DNA of 64,000 nt from Congeria kusceri. Lineage: Eukaryota > Mollusca > Bivalvia > Myida > Dreissenidae. The position numbers were made by a program, and so were the translations under genes. The notes below the pieces were generated by a model. The model ran no database searches. It saw nothing but the letters and a program-made list of their open reading frames with translations, and was not told the origin of the DNA. The DNA is taken from NCBI GenBank assembly GCA_027627225.1, contig CM051034.1, positions 43,492,048 through 43,556,047 on the forward strand, read 5' to 3'. Shown one piece after another: positions 11,301 through 23,205 of the stretch; positions within the stretch are counted from its first letter, which is position 1, and each line of letters starts with the position of its first letter.

Positions 11301-13860
11301 ACGCCGACACTAACGAAAGGGTGAGTAGTATAGCTTGAACTATTTGGTGAATAGTTGAGCTGAAATTAGGGTGTTAATAATATGAATTAGGTCTTGAACA
11401 AAACCATGATTTATTTTAAAGCAAAACATACATAATCTGAAAATAAGTTATTCCTAATATATTTATGAGAATGTAGTATACATCTGACACGAGTTGTTAT
11501 TTCATAACATATACCATATGCTCCGTTACTATCAAATTTCCAGGAAAAGTTTAATAAAATATGGTATGAAATGACTATGAATGCCAGATCTTTTTATAAA
11601 CAAAAAAAAAGATAAAGTGAATTGACGGATTTCATGTGTTGTTGTTGACTTTTTCCAGAATTAGATCTTTTTATCACATGCTTTACACGAAAAAAAAACA
11701 ACAAACATATAATTTTACCAAAACATGCTGATAAATTCTACAACTGTGTACTGACATGACGTCATTTCATTATGACATCGTTATTTCGCCAAAATAAAGT
11801 CATGCAATAGGTCAGTAAAAGAATATTTAGCCAATGAAAAGGCTGAAAATGGTATCTTACACAGTCATGTGTAAATTAAAAATATTTGTTATGACTGCAT
11901 TACATGGAAAACAAGGTATAGCATGACTGTTATAGAAAAACCAGACATCCTTCTTTGGCTGTAACCACAAACAAAAACACTAACATAAACTTTTGGTATG
12001 GTTTTAAGATGATTAACTTAAAGAGAAGAATTCAGTCTTTAAAATCGTTATATTACTGTTGACTGAAGGTAAATGAATCCATGTAAATAAAACAAAAATG
12101 AACATATTTATGGATCCACAGTTTAATTACTCGTACATGTACTTTGTCATCAACATATTGTATACATTTTACTTTTGTAATGATGAAATTCTAAATTTAA
12201 TTGTGTCTACAGGGACCTTAAGACTTCATAGAACGCATTATTATGTGAAGTTAAAATAAGATATCGTAAATGGAATAGACTAAATGTATAACACCATTTA
12301 CTTGTACACCATTTGTAAATTAATTAATCCAAACTATTATGAACCAACAAACTCTTGTAAAGTATATGCCAAAGTGTCACAGTAATGTAAGAGATGTACA
12401 CACATAAATATATATGGTCATTGCAAAATCGTTCTCTAACAGTTATTCCCACTAGAGTCATTAGACAAACATACACAAACAGAAGATTTCAGTCAAATCT
12501 ATTTATTTAAATGTTAAAAAATTATTTTAAAAAGTTTCTATTTTGGTTTAGTATATGTGGTCAGTATTTTCAGAAATTAACATATACATACTTCAGCCCT
12601 ATAAAGTGATTCAGTCGAGTGTGAGAAAAGAAACATATTAATCATAATAATCTATTTATAATGTTTGTACTCTTGCTTCACAAAAGATAGTGTTACAGTT
12701 ATACATTGATAACAGTGATGATATAATTGCTGATTGCAACTTACCTTTTCAACCTTCTGGCCTTGCTGATTATGTTGTCCAGATGTCTTGATAAAATATA
12801 TAAAGCACACTGCATTAAACATTAACATTCATTACAAATATGTCAGTCATTGACACCTATAATTACCAACATACACAGGCTTCTTTGACTGAAAACTGTT
12901 AAATCTGAAATTCTGTCTTAAACATGTTCTAACTTGTACTGATGAAAAAACGTTCAAACACTTATACACTGAACAGCATTTCTAACCCGACTTTTCATAA
13001 ATCTCTTTTGACAGTGATTAAATCAATGACACAGACATTCACTTGTACAGTTTTATTGCATTCCTCGCAAAATTTGATATTAATGTTAACACAATGAAAC
13101 AATAAATCCCATAGAAAGAAAAATTCGCAAAATGCTGTTTGTGGTGAAAACGCTATTAAACAAATAAAAAAAAATCATAATATACAACTTGGTGTTCATA
13201 AAATAGTTATTCATACATTGTGTGTCCTCCCATGGCCATAAAGACATGCAAACACCTCTGTCTCTTGGAAATAACATAAGTTTCTTGTGAAAACTTGAAG
13301 AATATTCCACTATTCCTCAATTAGAGCATTCTCCAATTGCACCAGATTTCAAGGGGCTAGATGTCGCTATCTAACACGCTATCTAACACGTCTGTTTAGT
13401 TCCTACCGAAAATGCACAATGAAGTTTATTTTTTCATTGGATGGTACCATATAAAATGAAAAATTAAAACAACAAATAAATATTTTACATTCGCCTACCT
13501 TTCCACATGCAAAATGTATTTCAGTATTTTGTGAATTTTATTTTTTGGGTTATTGTGTTATTATGATTTCTTTCATATCAAAATGTGCAAAATGTGCAAT
13601 TAATGAAATGAAATTTTACATAATATGTGTCAGTCAATTAATTGTTCCCTAAAATTGATTAAATTTCCCCGAAAAATGACAATTTTATTATGATTTTTAT
13701 AAGTGTCAGGCCAGAAGTGCTGTTCAGTGTATTTCAGGAGAAAACCTGCATTCTTGACATTAACAAAGTTATAGAGTAAAACGACATCAAACATTTTTTA
13801 TCAAAAGTTATAGAGTAAAATGACATCCAACATTTTTTAATCAAATTTTTCGTAGAAAAA
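11301..13860. other. AT-rich, low-copy DNA; only a weak exon candidate
   Basis: No tandem repeat and no long open frame. One minus-strand splice-bounded 42-nt segment (12,745-12,786) is listed separately. CTATCTAACACG is duplicated at about 13,370-13,390. Otherwise nothing recognisable. Confidence 0.5.
12745..12786 (-). CDS. Possible small host exon (42 nt)
   Basis: On the minus strand, a 42-nt open segment ends in GAAAAG followed by GTAAGTTGC, a near-ideal splice donor. It is preceded by a T-rich stretch ending in AAG. It would encode the 14 residues TSGQHNQQGQKVEK, a hydrophilic linker-like peptide. No domain can be named. It could belong to a minus-strand gene together with the start-exon candidate at 18,571-18,697, but nothing in the sequence links them. 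Such short segments arise by chance, so this is weak. Confidence 0.2.
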
Positions 13861-13869
13861 TTTCAGTTA

Positions 13870-15265
13870 GTAGATTGGGGTATGTCCTTGGGCGGGCAGG
13901 TTGCAGGCGGGGTGGTGGCGTCAACTTTTCATTTCCGCTCTCAAACTCACGAACGGATTGAGCTACTGTAATGAAACTGCATACAAAGATACCTTATATC
14001 GAGACCTCGCTTATGATGGCATATGGGGTGGGTGGGGTCAAGGTCAAGGTCACTGTTACTAAAAATAGACAAACGGTTTCCGCTCAATAACTTGAGAATG
14101 CATCAAGATTTTTTTATGAAACTTCATACATAGATACCTTATATTGAGACGTCGCTTGGGATAGAATATGGGGTGGGTGGCCTCAAGGTCAAGGTCACCG
14201 TAACTAAAACAAAAAAAGAACTGTCGGAGGACAGCGCGCTCGACTTTTCTTGTGCTTGTCAGAGTTTCTGGCATTTTTTTTTTAAACAAGAAATATGCAA
14301 ATTCCACGAAACCCAATTTTTCCAACAAAATGCATAAAAGTCAGCACATCAATAACATTTTTAGTAAAAGTGACCTTGAGCCCACCCACCCATATGCAAT
14401 CCCAAGCGAGGTCTCAATATAAGGTATCGATGTATTAAGTTTCATCAAAATATCTCAATGCATTCTCAAGTTATTTATCGGAAACCGTTTTTCTATTTTT
14501 AGTAACAGTGACCTTGACCTTGACCCCACCCGTTCATACGCAATTCCCAGCGAGGTCTTGATATACAGTATCTATGTATAAAGGTTTATTAAAATATCTC
14601 AATGCATTCTTAAGTTATTGAGCAGAAAACGTTTTTGTATTTTAGTAACAGTGACCTTGACCCTGAACCTATATGCAATCCCAAGAGAGGTCTTGTTATA
14701 AGGTATGTATTGAGTTTCATTAAAATATCTCAATGCGTTCTCAACTTATTGAGCATAAACCGTTTTTCTATTTTTAGTAACAGTGACCTTGACCCCACCC
14801 ACCCCATATGCAAACCCGATGCGAGGTCTCGATATGAGGTATGTATGAATAAAGTTTCATTAACATATCTCAATGAGTTCTCAAGTTATTGAGCGGAAAC
14901 CGTTTTCCTATTTTGAGTTACAGTGACCTTGACCCCACCCACCCCATATGCGGTTCTAAGCGAGATCTCGATATAAGGTATCTATGTATTAAGTTTCATT
15001 AAAATATATCAATGTGTTCTCAAGTTATTGAGCGGAAACCGTTTTTTCTATTATAGTAACAGTGACCTTGACCCTGACCCCACCCACCCCATATGCAATT
15101 CCATGTGAGGTCTTGATATATCGAGATATTTAAATGAACCTTCATACATAGATACCATATATCAAGACCTCGCTTGGAATTGCATATGGGGTGGGTGGGG
15201 TCAAGGTAACCGTTGCTGAAAATAGAAAAACGGTTTCTGCTCAATAACTTGAGAACGCATCGATA
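13870..15265. repeat. Family B repeats in alternating orientation
   Basis: Units of about 140 bp contain the TCAAGGTCACCGTTACTAAA and GGTTTCCGCTCAATAACTTG phrases. They run forward from 13,870 to about 14,215, reverse from about 14,340 to 15,120 (AGTAACAGTGACCTTGACCC form), and forward again to 15,265. The first junction contains a family E-like head (GAACTGTCGGAGGACAGCGC). The flips make long imperfect palindromes. Confidence 0.85.
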
Positions 15266-15269
15266 TCAT

Positions 15270-15600
15270 CCAATCTCACTTTGACCTTGCCCATGAGCTC
15301 ATTTTTACTTCAAATGGTATATTTCTTAGTTAAATACATTTCACCATTTTGTCTACCACCAACATGGCTTGCTACAACACTTGGATACTTGTTGCTTATG
15401 ACCATTCATAATTCACCAATATAACCCAACCTCACTTCGACCTTGACCTTGACCTAATTTGGACTTTAAATAATTCAAATAGGCTGGCCAGCAGCAAGTT
15501 GAAGCCACCAACCGGGGACATGTATGTTTATCAAAGACAGTGTCTTGTTTCATCCAAAATGCATGTTTATTGTTTTGATGCGTCTTATACGCAAATATAA
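15270..15600 (-). repeat. Family G repeat fragment (TTTGACCTTGACCTTGACCT)
   Basis: About two diverged units of the family also seen at 24,245-25,135 and 57,862-58,660. They carry CTTACTACAACACTTGGATA-type and TTGACCTTGACCTAATTTGG phrases. Confidence 0.65.
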
Positions 15601-16174
15601 GCAAAAACTCATAGTTTTTCTATCATAAATATCATCCGTATGTTTTGGCTGCCATTTTCAATAGACACTTGATCTACGACACTAAGACGCTTATAAAAGC
15701 AAAAAATCGTACGCGGTATGTTTCTTACCATTTTATATTTGGATCTTTTTTTTTTTTAAATATAGAGATAATAACGAATTATCACACTGAAAAAAAACAA
15801 CATATTTTCATTTTAATGCTATTGAGCTTTCTTTACATTTGATTTATTTTTTAAGGGGTTTTCAACAAGTTTTCTCAGTTTTATATCCGTACTATTTTCT
15901 CTATAATGCATAGTAATCGGGATTAGTAATTAACATTTCTGCGCCCTGTTGGATTTCGATAAATAATATTTAAGAACCATTAAATACATTTGCGTCACCC
16001 TAGCTGATAGTTAATAGTGGCATATAGCCTTGTTGCATAATCTTATGCAATCAAGCGGGCCGCATTACTTCAATTCACGTGATTGCGCACTCAGATGCTG
16101 AACAGTTGTGGGAGCAGAACAAAGACAAATTGTGAAAATTTGATTTCCTCCTCTGCCCCAGTCACCACCCCTTT
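15601..16174. other. AT-rich DNA, no gene seen
   Basis: No repeat family or supportable open frame. There is a short poly-T tract at about 15,747. Confidence 0.45.
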
Positions 16175-16190
16175 CATCTATTGTTTCTGT

Positions 16191-16473
16191 GTGTGTGTAT
16201 TTCGAAGTTTATGAGGTCCTTCCGCCCCTGAGGCTGCATTATGTGAGGACCCGGAGTGTGTCCCAGCACTCCGACCTAATTAATTTACTAGAGACTCAGG
16301 AAAGTTGGGACGAATTTATTTTTTACTGATATTTTTAATTTTGGTGTGGTCTTCTGCTGTGGGGAGAAACCGGAGTGCTCGGTATGCTGACCACCAACCA
16401 AACTCACATGGGCCAGGAGTGGAAAGCCTAGGTGAGAAGCGAGTGTACCAACCACTGCACTAGCTGGACAGCC
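16191..16473 (-). mobile_element. tRNA-derived SINE with a 16-bp target-site duplication
   Basis: The 16-bp sequence CATCTATTGTTTCTGT flanks the element exactly, at 16,175-16,190 and 16,474-16,489. Read on the minus strand, the head GGGCTGTCCAGCTAGTGCAG then TGGTTGGTACACTCGC is a tRNA-like A-box region. It is followed by a conserved SINE core (ATGTGAGTTTGGTTGGTGGT, CTCCGGTTTCTCCCCACAGC, AGACCACACC) seen in many molluscan SINEs. The element is about 283 bp. Its B box is degenerate, but the perfect duplication argues for fairly recent insertion by a LINE machinery acting in trans. Confidence 0.8.
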
Positions 16474-16769
16474 CATCTATTGTTTCTGTATATTCTGTTT
16501 GTTTGTGTATATACTCTGAAGCTTACATTATGTTATGCAGAATTACGAAATCTGGCCCCACGACTATGAAAGTTCTTAATCTCAAATTCACATATTCTGA
16601 AAATAGCGTGAGCATACGTGTTACGATGTAAACAATAGTTTACACAGTCACAACATTTAAACGCACGTGATTTCGCAAACAATTCCAGATGATTAAACTT
16701 GTAGATGCATATTAAAACGTAAACCTATTGAATTTATACTGTGAACGAGTGTTCTGGAAAGGATTATTT

Positions 16770-17030
16770 GAGGCGCATCGTGGGAAAACCGGTCTTAATG
16801 CATGTGCGTAAAGTGTCGTCCCGGATTAGCCTGTGCTGTCTGCACAGGCTAATCCAGGACGGCACTTTCCGCTTTTAAGGTATTTTCTGTTTCAAGGAAG
16901 TCTCTTCTAAACATAAATCCACTTTAGGCGGAAAGTGCCGTTCTGGATTAGCCTGTGCAGACTGCTCAGGCTAATCCGGGATGACACTTTACGCACATGC
17001 ATAAAGTCCGGTTTGCCCACGACGCACCTC
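16770..17030. mobile_element. Palindromic MITE, copy 1
   Basis: A 261-bp foldback. Both arms start GAGGNGC(A/G)TCGTGGG and continue through GCATGTGCGTAAAGTGTC and CCCGGATTAGCCTG. Each arm has its own inner palindrome (GATTAGCCTGTGCTGTCTGC with GCACAGGCTAATC). ATTT flanks both ends (16,766-16,769 and 17,031-17,034), a possible 4-bp target duplication. It has no coding capacity. A second, more degraded copy is at 59,224-59,460. Confidence 0.85.
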
Positions 17031-17039
17031 ATTTATGCC

Positions 17040-17690
17040 TATGAAGTGTTTTCTATATTAATTATTCAGATTGATCAACACAATTGTACTTTTAAAGAAT
17101 TTAATTTAACGCTGAAAACTTCACATTGAATAGTAAATTTCTTAAGCGTGATTACTGGATATAATGACTTTATTGTCACAAAACAATATATGAATATGTG
17201 GGAAACAAACTTAAGTTATTACTTGAGGGTACATTGGATTCATATTGGATTTTGGAGAACCGTAGACAGCTATTATGTAAACAAAGGGAGACAACTGTAC
17301 ACAGCAATACTAAATGCAATGTCTAGACTAATGTCCAAGAATTATTAAAGTTCAAAGGATAAAATAAGTACTTTGGATGTTTAAATTAAGTGTGGACCAA
17401 GATGACCAGCTCCAATGTCTTGAGAAAAAAACTTGTACCCGCACGACATTGTCTGTTAGTCTCCTTGGCTCAATACGACTGAGGAAAACCCCAAGAGAAT
17501 GTAAGAGGTAAGGCACTTAACCTTTACTGCTATTAATATTTTACTACTCTTCTTTTCGGTAATTCAGTATGATAAAAGGTGACAACACATACACATGTAC
17601 ATATAAATATCGTTAACATCAAATAACATTTAAAAAAAAAGTAATCCAGCAGTGAGTGATATAAGGATATATCTCACTAATTTTTTTCTA
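17040..17690. other. AT-rich DNA, no gene seen
   Basis: The 66-codon frame at 17,148 lacks splice context or any recognisable motif and I do not count it as a gene. Confidence 0.4.
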
Positions 17691-17810
17691 TTATCCGGGC
17701 GGAAGGGCGTAGCGGCGGCGTCAACTATTGGTTTCCGCTCGAGAACGAATTGAGCCATCGCAATGAAACTTCATACATAGATACTGTATATCAAGACCCA
17801 TACATGACAT
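17691..17810 (+). repeat. Family B fragment
   Basis: A single partial unit (GGTTTCCGCTCGAGAACGAA, AATGAAACTTCATACATAGA) with the TATCAAGACC phrase at its end. Confidence 0.6.
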
Positions 17811-18570
17811 GAATTCGGCGGGACATTTGACATTCAAGCGGTACACTTAAATATATTGTCATTTTGTTCTGGGGTCCATGGTTGCGATTGCGATATAGCC
17901 GGACCGCAACATAAACGAGTCGGGTCATTACATATGCATGTATACACTAGCTTATTTACGTGATCTCAAAACGTAAACGTAATTACCTCACTTGTTTCGT
18001 TGTTATCATCGACAATGTGGTATAGTCACATATTATAATTTTTGTCTTTGACGGCTTTTTATATAAAAATTTACCTTAGTTCATTGTAATAATTTCAAAT
18101 TCCGTTATAATAACGCATATAATAAATTCGAATCTCAAACGCCTATCCGAACTTTGATGTTCACTTGACACAAATTCTATTTAGAGTTAAAATGCACAAT
18201 GCTATGTACTTAGTGTAAATCCTTTGTTTAATTGCTAGGAAACCCGACAATTATGCTGACATGTACAACGTCATGTCATCCGCATGGAAAGTGTGGATGC
18301 ATTTATTGTCATATAAAATCTTTGTAGCACAAAGATCTATGAGATCTTTACTTTTGTATAAAAGTTTTGTAGCACATAACAACAAAATAAGGTATCTGTA
18401 TTGCAAATGATGTGCAGTTAGCATTACCTCTTAAAAAAAACAGCAAAAAAACAGTATTGATCCATGACATACAATCACTGTATACACCCACCTGTAATTC
18501 GGCTGCAAATTAAAGCGACTGCAGTGAAAGGACGTTGTCATGGGTGGCATGCTATAAGCTGATGACTTAC
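17811..18570. other. Mixed low-copy DNA
   Basis: AT-rich DNA with an inexact duplicated phrase (AAAATCTTTGTAGCAC and AAAAGTTTTGTAGCAC, about 18,316-18,376). No gene supported. Confidence 0.4.
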
Positions 18571-18697
18571 AGCAATTAGCGACTGCGGATATACACAGTA
18601 CCGCGAAAGTGTGACAATCAATAAACCACTTGTTGGGGCTATCATTACTGCTCGTCTTGGACATGTGGCTAGCAGGTATTGTTGTCATAGCGACCAA
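18571..18697 (-). CDS. Candidate first coding exon, minus strand
   Basis: An ATG at 18,697 opens a 127-nt frame ending in TTGCT followed by GTAAGT, a strong donor. The peptide starts MVAMTTIPASHMSKTS and ends in a hydrophobic Cys-containing run (WFIDCHTFAVLCISAVANC) that could begin a membrane segment. The stretch is less AT-rich than its flanks. No family is recognised and no second exon can be tied to it, so it may be chance. Confidence 0.25.
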
Positions 18698-18839
18698 TTA
18701 AGGGATTAATGATGTGAAATTGGTTACTGGCCCAATATTACTTTTATTGCACACTAACATCGATTTTTGCAATTGACCAGGACAAATGCATTAACAAGAC
18801 GCTGGGACATCCGTTATGAAAGCAGGACAATTCCGGCAA

Positions 18840-19625
18840 AACCTGGACGTATGGCATGTATGCAAGACCTCGCCTGGAATTGCATCTAAGGTAGGTGGGG
18901 TCAAGGTCACTGTTACTAAAAATAGAAAAACGGTTTCCGCTCAATAAAAATTGAGAACCAATAAAAGTATTGAGCTATTGCAATGAAACTTCATACAAAG
19001 TTACCTTAACAAATGACCTTGCTTGAGATTACATATGGTGTTGGTGAGATCAAGTTCACCGTTACTAAAAATTGAAAAACGGTTTCTGTTTAATAACTCA
19101 AGAGCAAATCAAGTTATTGCAATGAAACTTCATACATAGACACCTTTTATTGAGACCTCCCTTGGGATTGCATATAGGCTGGGTGGGGTTAAGGTCAAGG
19201 TCACCATTACTAAAAATAGAAAAATGGATAACTTGCGAACAAATTAAGTCATAATGAAACTTCATACATAGATGCCTTATATCGAGACCTCTCTGAAGAT
19301 TGCATATGAAAAGGGTGGGTATTAGTGTCAAGTTCACCGTTACTAAAAATGCAAAAAGGTTTTCGCTCAATAACTCTAGAACAAATTAAGCTATTGCAAT
19401 GAAACTTCATACATAGAAACCTTACATTGAGATTTTGCTTGGGATTGCATATGGGGTTGGTGGGGTCAAGGTCAAGGTCATTGTAACTAAAAATAGAAAA
19501 ATGGTTTCCGCTCAATAACTTGAGAAGGAATTGAGATATTGTAATGAAACTTCATATGTAGATACCTTTCATTGAGACCTTGCTTGTGATTCTGGATGGG
19601 GTCAAGGTCATCGTTACTATATTTG
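18840..19625 (+). repeat. Family B tandem array
   Basis: About five units of 120-140 bp carrying AATGAAACTTCATACATAGA, TTGGGATTGCATATGG and GGTCACCGTTACTAAAAAT. Several frames stay open across two units on the minus strand, but they only translate the repeat. Confidence 0.85.
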
Positions 19626-19910
19626 CGGTGTCAGGAATCAAGGGACGTTAAAATTACAATTTTGATGTATTAAAAACTATTTAATAGCATTTGGTTGATA
19701 TGGTGCATAATGTAACATATTTATTGTTTTCTTACTAAACACTAAACTACACTGAGCCTCTGCAGTTCCGATGAACAACAACCACTTCATAGGCGAAGAT
19801 TCAAAACAGTCCCAGTTATTTCCATTCTAGACTAAGCGTTGGTTCAACTCTTGGAGTAATTATTCTTAATCCATGCAGACAACTGCCCAGGTATGATTTC
19901 AGTCACAAGA

Positions 19911-20610
19911 TTATTATACCCCCACCACCAAAGGTGTGTGTGTGGGGGGAAGTGCTATATAGAAATCACTTTGTGCCATCGGTTGGTCGGTCTGTCTGTC
20001 TCAAAACTTGACGGCACTCTAACTATCCCATGCATTGAAGGATTTCGAAATTACTTGGCACAAATGTTAACCTAAATCAGACGGTGTGTCGCATGTAAGA
20101 ACCAGATGACTAACTTTAAGGTCAAGGTCATATTTTGAGGTCAAAGTGCAAAATAAAGTGCCATGTTGTATTTCGTTTCCTCTCTACAACTTCTGAATAC
20201 CTCGAAGGATTTGAATATATTACTTCACAGTTTTTATATATTTTTTCACATGACCAGACAATGTGCTGCGTACATGACCCATGCTTGTAGGTCGACGGTC
20301 AAGGTCACAGTTCAAGGTTAAATATATGTGTTTCGTTTCTCACCATAACTTCTAAGTGTCTTGTAGGATTTCAATATTACGTCAGATTATTATTCCACAT
20401 CATTAAATGATGATTCACACACATATCTCATGCTAATCCGTCAAAGGTCAAGGTCACAATTCAAGTTTGGAAGTCAAATATGTGTCAATGAATTCTGCTT
20501 GTACTCTTTGCATTTCAAGCACATTTTTAGTTTTATACAGGTCATTTTGCCAGTCAATACATTGTTCTGTGTCAAAGCTCTAAATGGGTATGTGGGGTAT
20601 TAATCACCTT
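19911..20610 (+). repeat. Modular repeat related to family F
   Basis: Head TATACCCCCACCACCAAAGG ... GTGTGGGGGGAAGTG. About four units of 150-170 bp follow, with CTCTACAACTTCTGAATACC and GGTCAAGGTCACAATTCAAG. The end is GTATGTGGGGTATTAATCAC, an inverted match to the head. Confidence 0.7.
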
Positions 20611-20704
20611 CAGTGATAGCTCTAGTTAAATCTTCAACAATTTGAAAACATTATTTACTTTATATATTTAATTCCACTTTGTTTTGTTTCATTTTGCCTT
20701 TCAG

Positions 20705-20797
20705 GTCAGAATTTAACCAAGTTCGTTTTGGCGTACTTAATGTGGCAGCTGATAAAGGGCTAGAACATGACTGTCCAATACTTGGTGCAGATTTCAG
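20705..20797 (+). CDS. Orphan internal exon of an unidentified host gene
   Basis: A strong acceptor (T-rich tract then TTGCCTTTCAG, 20,694-20,704) and a strong donor (CAG followed by GTATGT at 20,798) bound 93 nt of open frame. The reading starts one base into the exon and leaves two bases over, so it is a symmetric 31-codon exon. The peptide contains SEFNQVRFGVLNVAADKGLE, then HDCPILGADFR. The V-R-F-G-V-L-N-V pattern followed by an acidic helix-like stretch could be a beta-alpha piece of a thioredoxin-like fold, but that is a guess. Neighbouring exons are not visible; repeats flank both sides, so the introns must be long and filled with them. Confidence 0.6.
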
Positions 20798-20907
20798 GTA
20801 TGTTTCCAAATTTCATTCTCTATTAAAGGTATCTTTATCTTCAAAGACATTTGAGATCATCATAATCACTAACCTTCATTATCGGAAGGTCATGTTCTGG
20901 ATGAAGA

Positions 20908-21700
20908 TGTTTATGCTCCCCGCAAATTTTTTGGAGGAGTATATAGTCGCCGCATTGTCCATCCGTCCCGCTGTCCGTCAGTCCTGTTTTCTTGTCCGGA
21001 GTATTTCTCATCAACAACTGGCGAGAATTCAATGATACTTTATGGGAAGCTTTATTACCAAGAGGTGTGCACTGAACCAGGACGTTCCGTTCAATGATCT
21101 TTCTCAGAGTTAGGGGACTTACAAGATTCTGAATTAAGCATCGAGTGCACAATTCTTGTCTGGTCTATTTCTACGCAACTACTGGCCAGAATTTTATGAA
21201 ACTTTATAGAAAGCTTCATTACCAAGAGGAGGTGTGCACTGAAGCAGAATGTTCCACTTTAATGATTTTTCTAAGAGTTATTGGACTTTTAAGATTTCTG
21301 AAATTAAAATATAGTGCACAATTCTTGTCTTGGTTATTTCTCAGGATACAATGAAACTTTATGTGATGCATCATTGTCAAAAGGAGGTGTGCACAGTACA
21401 AGGATGTTCTGCTTCAGTGATTTTCCTTGGAGTTTTTTGTACTTTGAATGTTGCTGAAATTAGTGTACAGCGTGCAATTCTTGTCTGGACTGTTTCCCCA
21501 CAACTTCTTGCCAGAATTCAATGAAACTTTATAGGAAGCTTCATTAACAAGACAGGGTGTGCACAATAGCAGGACATTCCCCTTCAGTGACTTTTCTTGG
21601 GGTTATTGGCCTTCACAGATTGCTGAAATTAGTATATAGTGCACAATTCTTGTCTGGGCAGTTTCGCAGCAACCAATTTATCATATGCCATATGAAATTC
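20908..21700 (+). repeat. Tandem repeat, family H (about 160-170 bp)
   Basis: The head is ATGCTCCCCGCAAATTTTTT, then GGAGGAGTATATAGTCGCCG and CCGTCCCGCTGTCCGTCAGT. Units carry AATGAAACTTTATAGGAAGC, TTCATTACCAAGAGG, GTGTGCACTGAAGCAGGA-like and AGTGCACAATTCTTGTCTGG phrases. Small open frames here are repeat translations. Confidence 0.8.
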
Positions 21701-21865
21701 AGTGATGCTTGTTTGTATGGTGTCAAGCTCAGATACATTTTTAGAGCATTTTTAGTCCTGCAGTTCTAGTGGTTTTTAGTTATTTTAATATATCTGCTCT
21801 TCTGATGCTCATTACTTGGCAAAGCAAATTGGAAAGCATCCATCAGTTCACTAATATCCTTGTTA

Positions 21866-23205
21866 GCTCACCTGAGCACAAAGTGCTAATGGTGAGCTTT
21901 TGTGATCCCCCGTTGTCCGTGCGTGCATGTGTCCGTGCGTCTGTCGTCAACTTTTCATTCAAACAACATCTCCTCCTAAACCACTTGGCAGATTTTCACC
22001 AAACTTCATAGGAATGATCATTGGGTGACCCTCTTTCAGAGTTGTTCATATTGTTACAGTCTGCTGCATATGTAGATCACCAGAGCTAAAAATAGATTTA
22101 AAAAGTGTAAACTTGAAAAATCTTCTTTGAAACCGCAGGGTCCAGAGGTTTCATTTTTGGTATTTTACATCCTATAGTGGTCCTCTACAAAGATTGTTCA
22201 AATTGTGCCTCTGGGGTCAAAACGGTCCACGCCCCGGGGGTCACTTGGTTTATATAGAATATATAGCAAAATGACTTTAAAAATCTTCTCTGAAACCACA
22301 AGGCGCAGAGGTTTCATATTTGGTGTGTAACATCCTAAAGTGGTCCTCTACAAAGATTGTTAAAATTATGCCCCTGGGGTCAGAACTGGCTACGCCCCGG
22401 GGGTCACATATGGTATATATAGATTATATAGTAAAATGACTTTAAAAATCTTCTCCTCTGAAACCACAAGGCCCAGAGGTTTCATATTTGGTATGTAAAA
22501 TTCTATAGTGGTCCTCTACAAAGATTGTTCAATTATGCTCCTGGGGTCAAAACCCGCCAAGCCCTGGGGGTCACATGGTTTATAAAAACTTAAATAACAA
22601 AATGTCTTTCAAAATCTTCTTCTCTGAAACGGCAAGACCCAAAGGTCTCATATTTGGTATGTTACATTGTAAAGTGGTCCTCTACAAATATTGTTCAATT
22701 TATGCCCCTGGGGTCAAAATTGGCCACGCCCTGGGGGTCACATGGTTTATATAAACTTAAATAGCAAAATGTCTTTAAAAATGTTCTCCTCTGAACGGCA
22801 AGGCCCATAAGTTTTGTATTTGGTATGTAACATCCTATTGTCCTCTACAAAGATTATTCAATTATGCCCCATGGGTCAAAATGACAACACCCCAGGGGTC
22901 ACATGGTTTATATAGACTTAAATAGCAAAATGACTTTAAAATTCTTCTCCTCTGAAACCGCAGGGCCTCTAGGTTTCATATTTGGTATGTAAGACCGTAT
23001 ATGGTCCTCTACAAATATTGTTCAAATTATGCCCCTTGGGTCAAAACTTGATACGCCACGGGGGTCACATGGTTTATATAGACTTAGATAGCAAAATTAC
23101 TTAAAAATCTGCTATTCTGAAATGGCAAGGTCCACAGCTTTCCTGTATTTGCTAAGGAACATTGCATAATGGTCCTCTCCAAAGGTTGTTCAAAGACTTA
23201 AATAG
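21866..23205 (+). repeat. Tandem repeat, family I (about 160 bp), with AGCTCACC head
   Basis: The head TTAGCTCACCTGAGCACAAA ... GGTGAGCTTTTGTGATC is self-complementary (AGCTCACC/GGTGAGCT). About seven units follow with CAGAGGTTTCATATTTGGTA, GTGGTCCTCTACAAAGATTG, ATGCCCCTGGGGTCAAAAC and GGGGGTCACATGGTTTATAT. A lone head fragment sits at 29,272. Confidence 0.85.
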
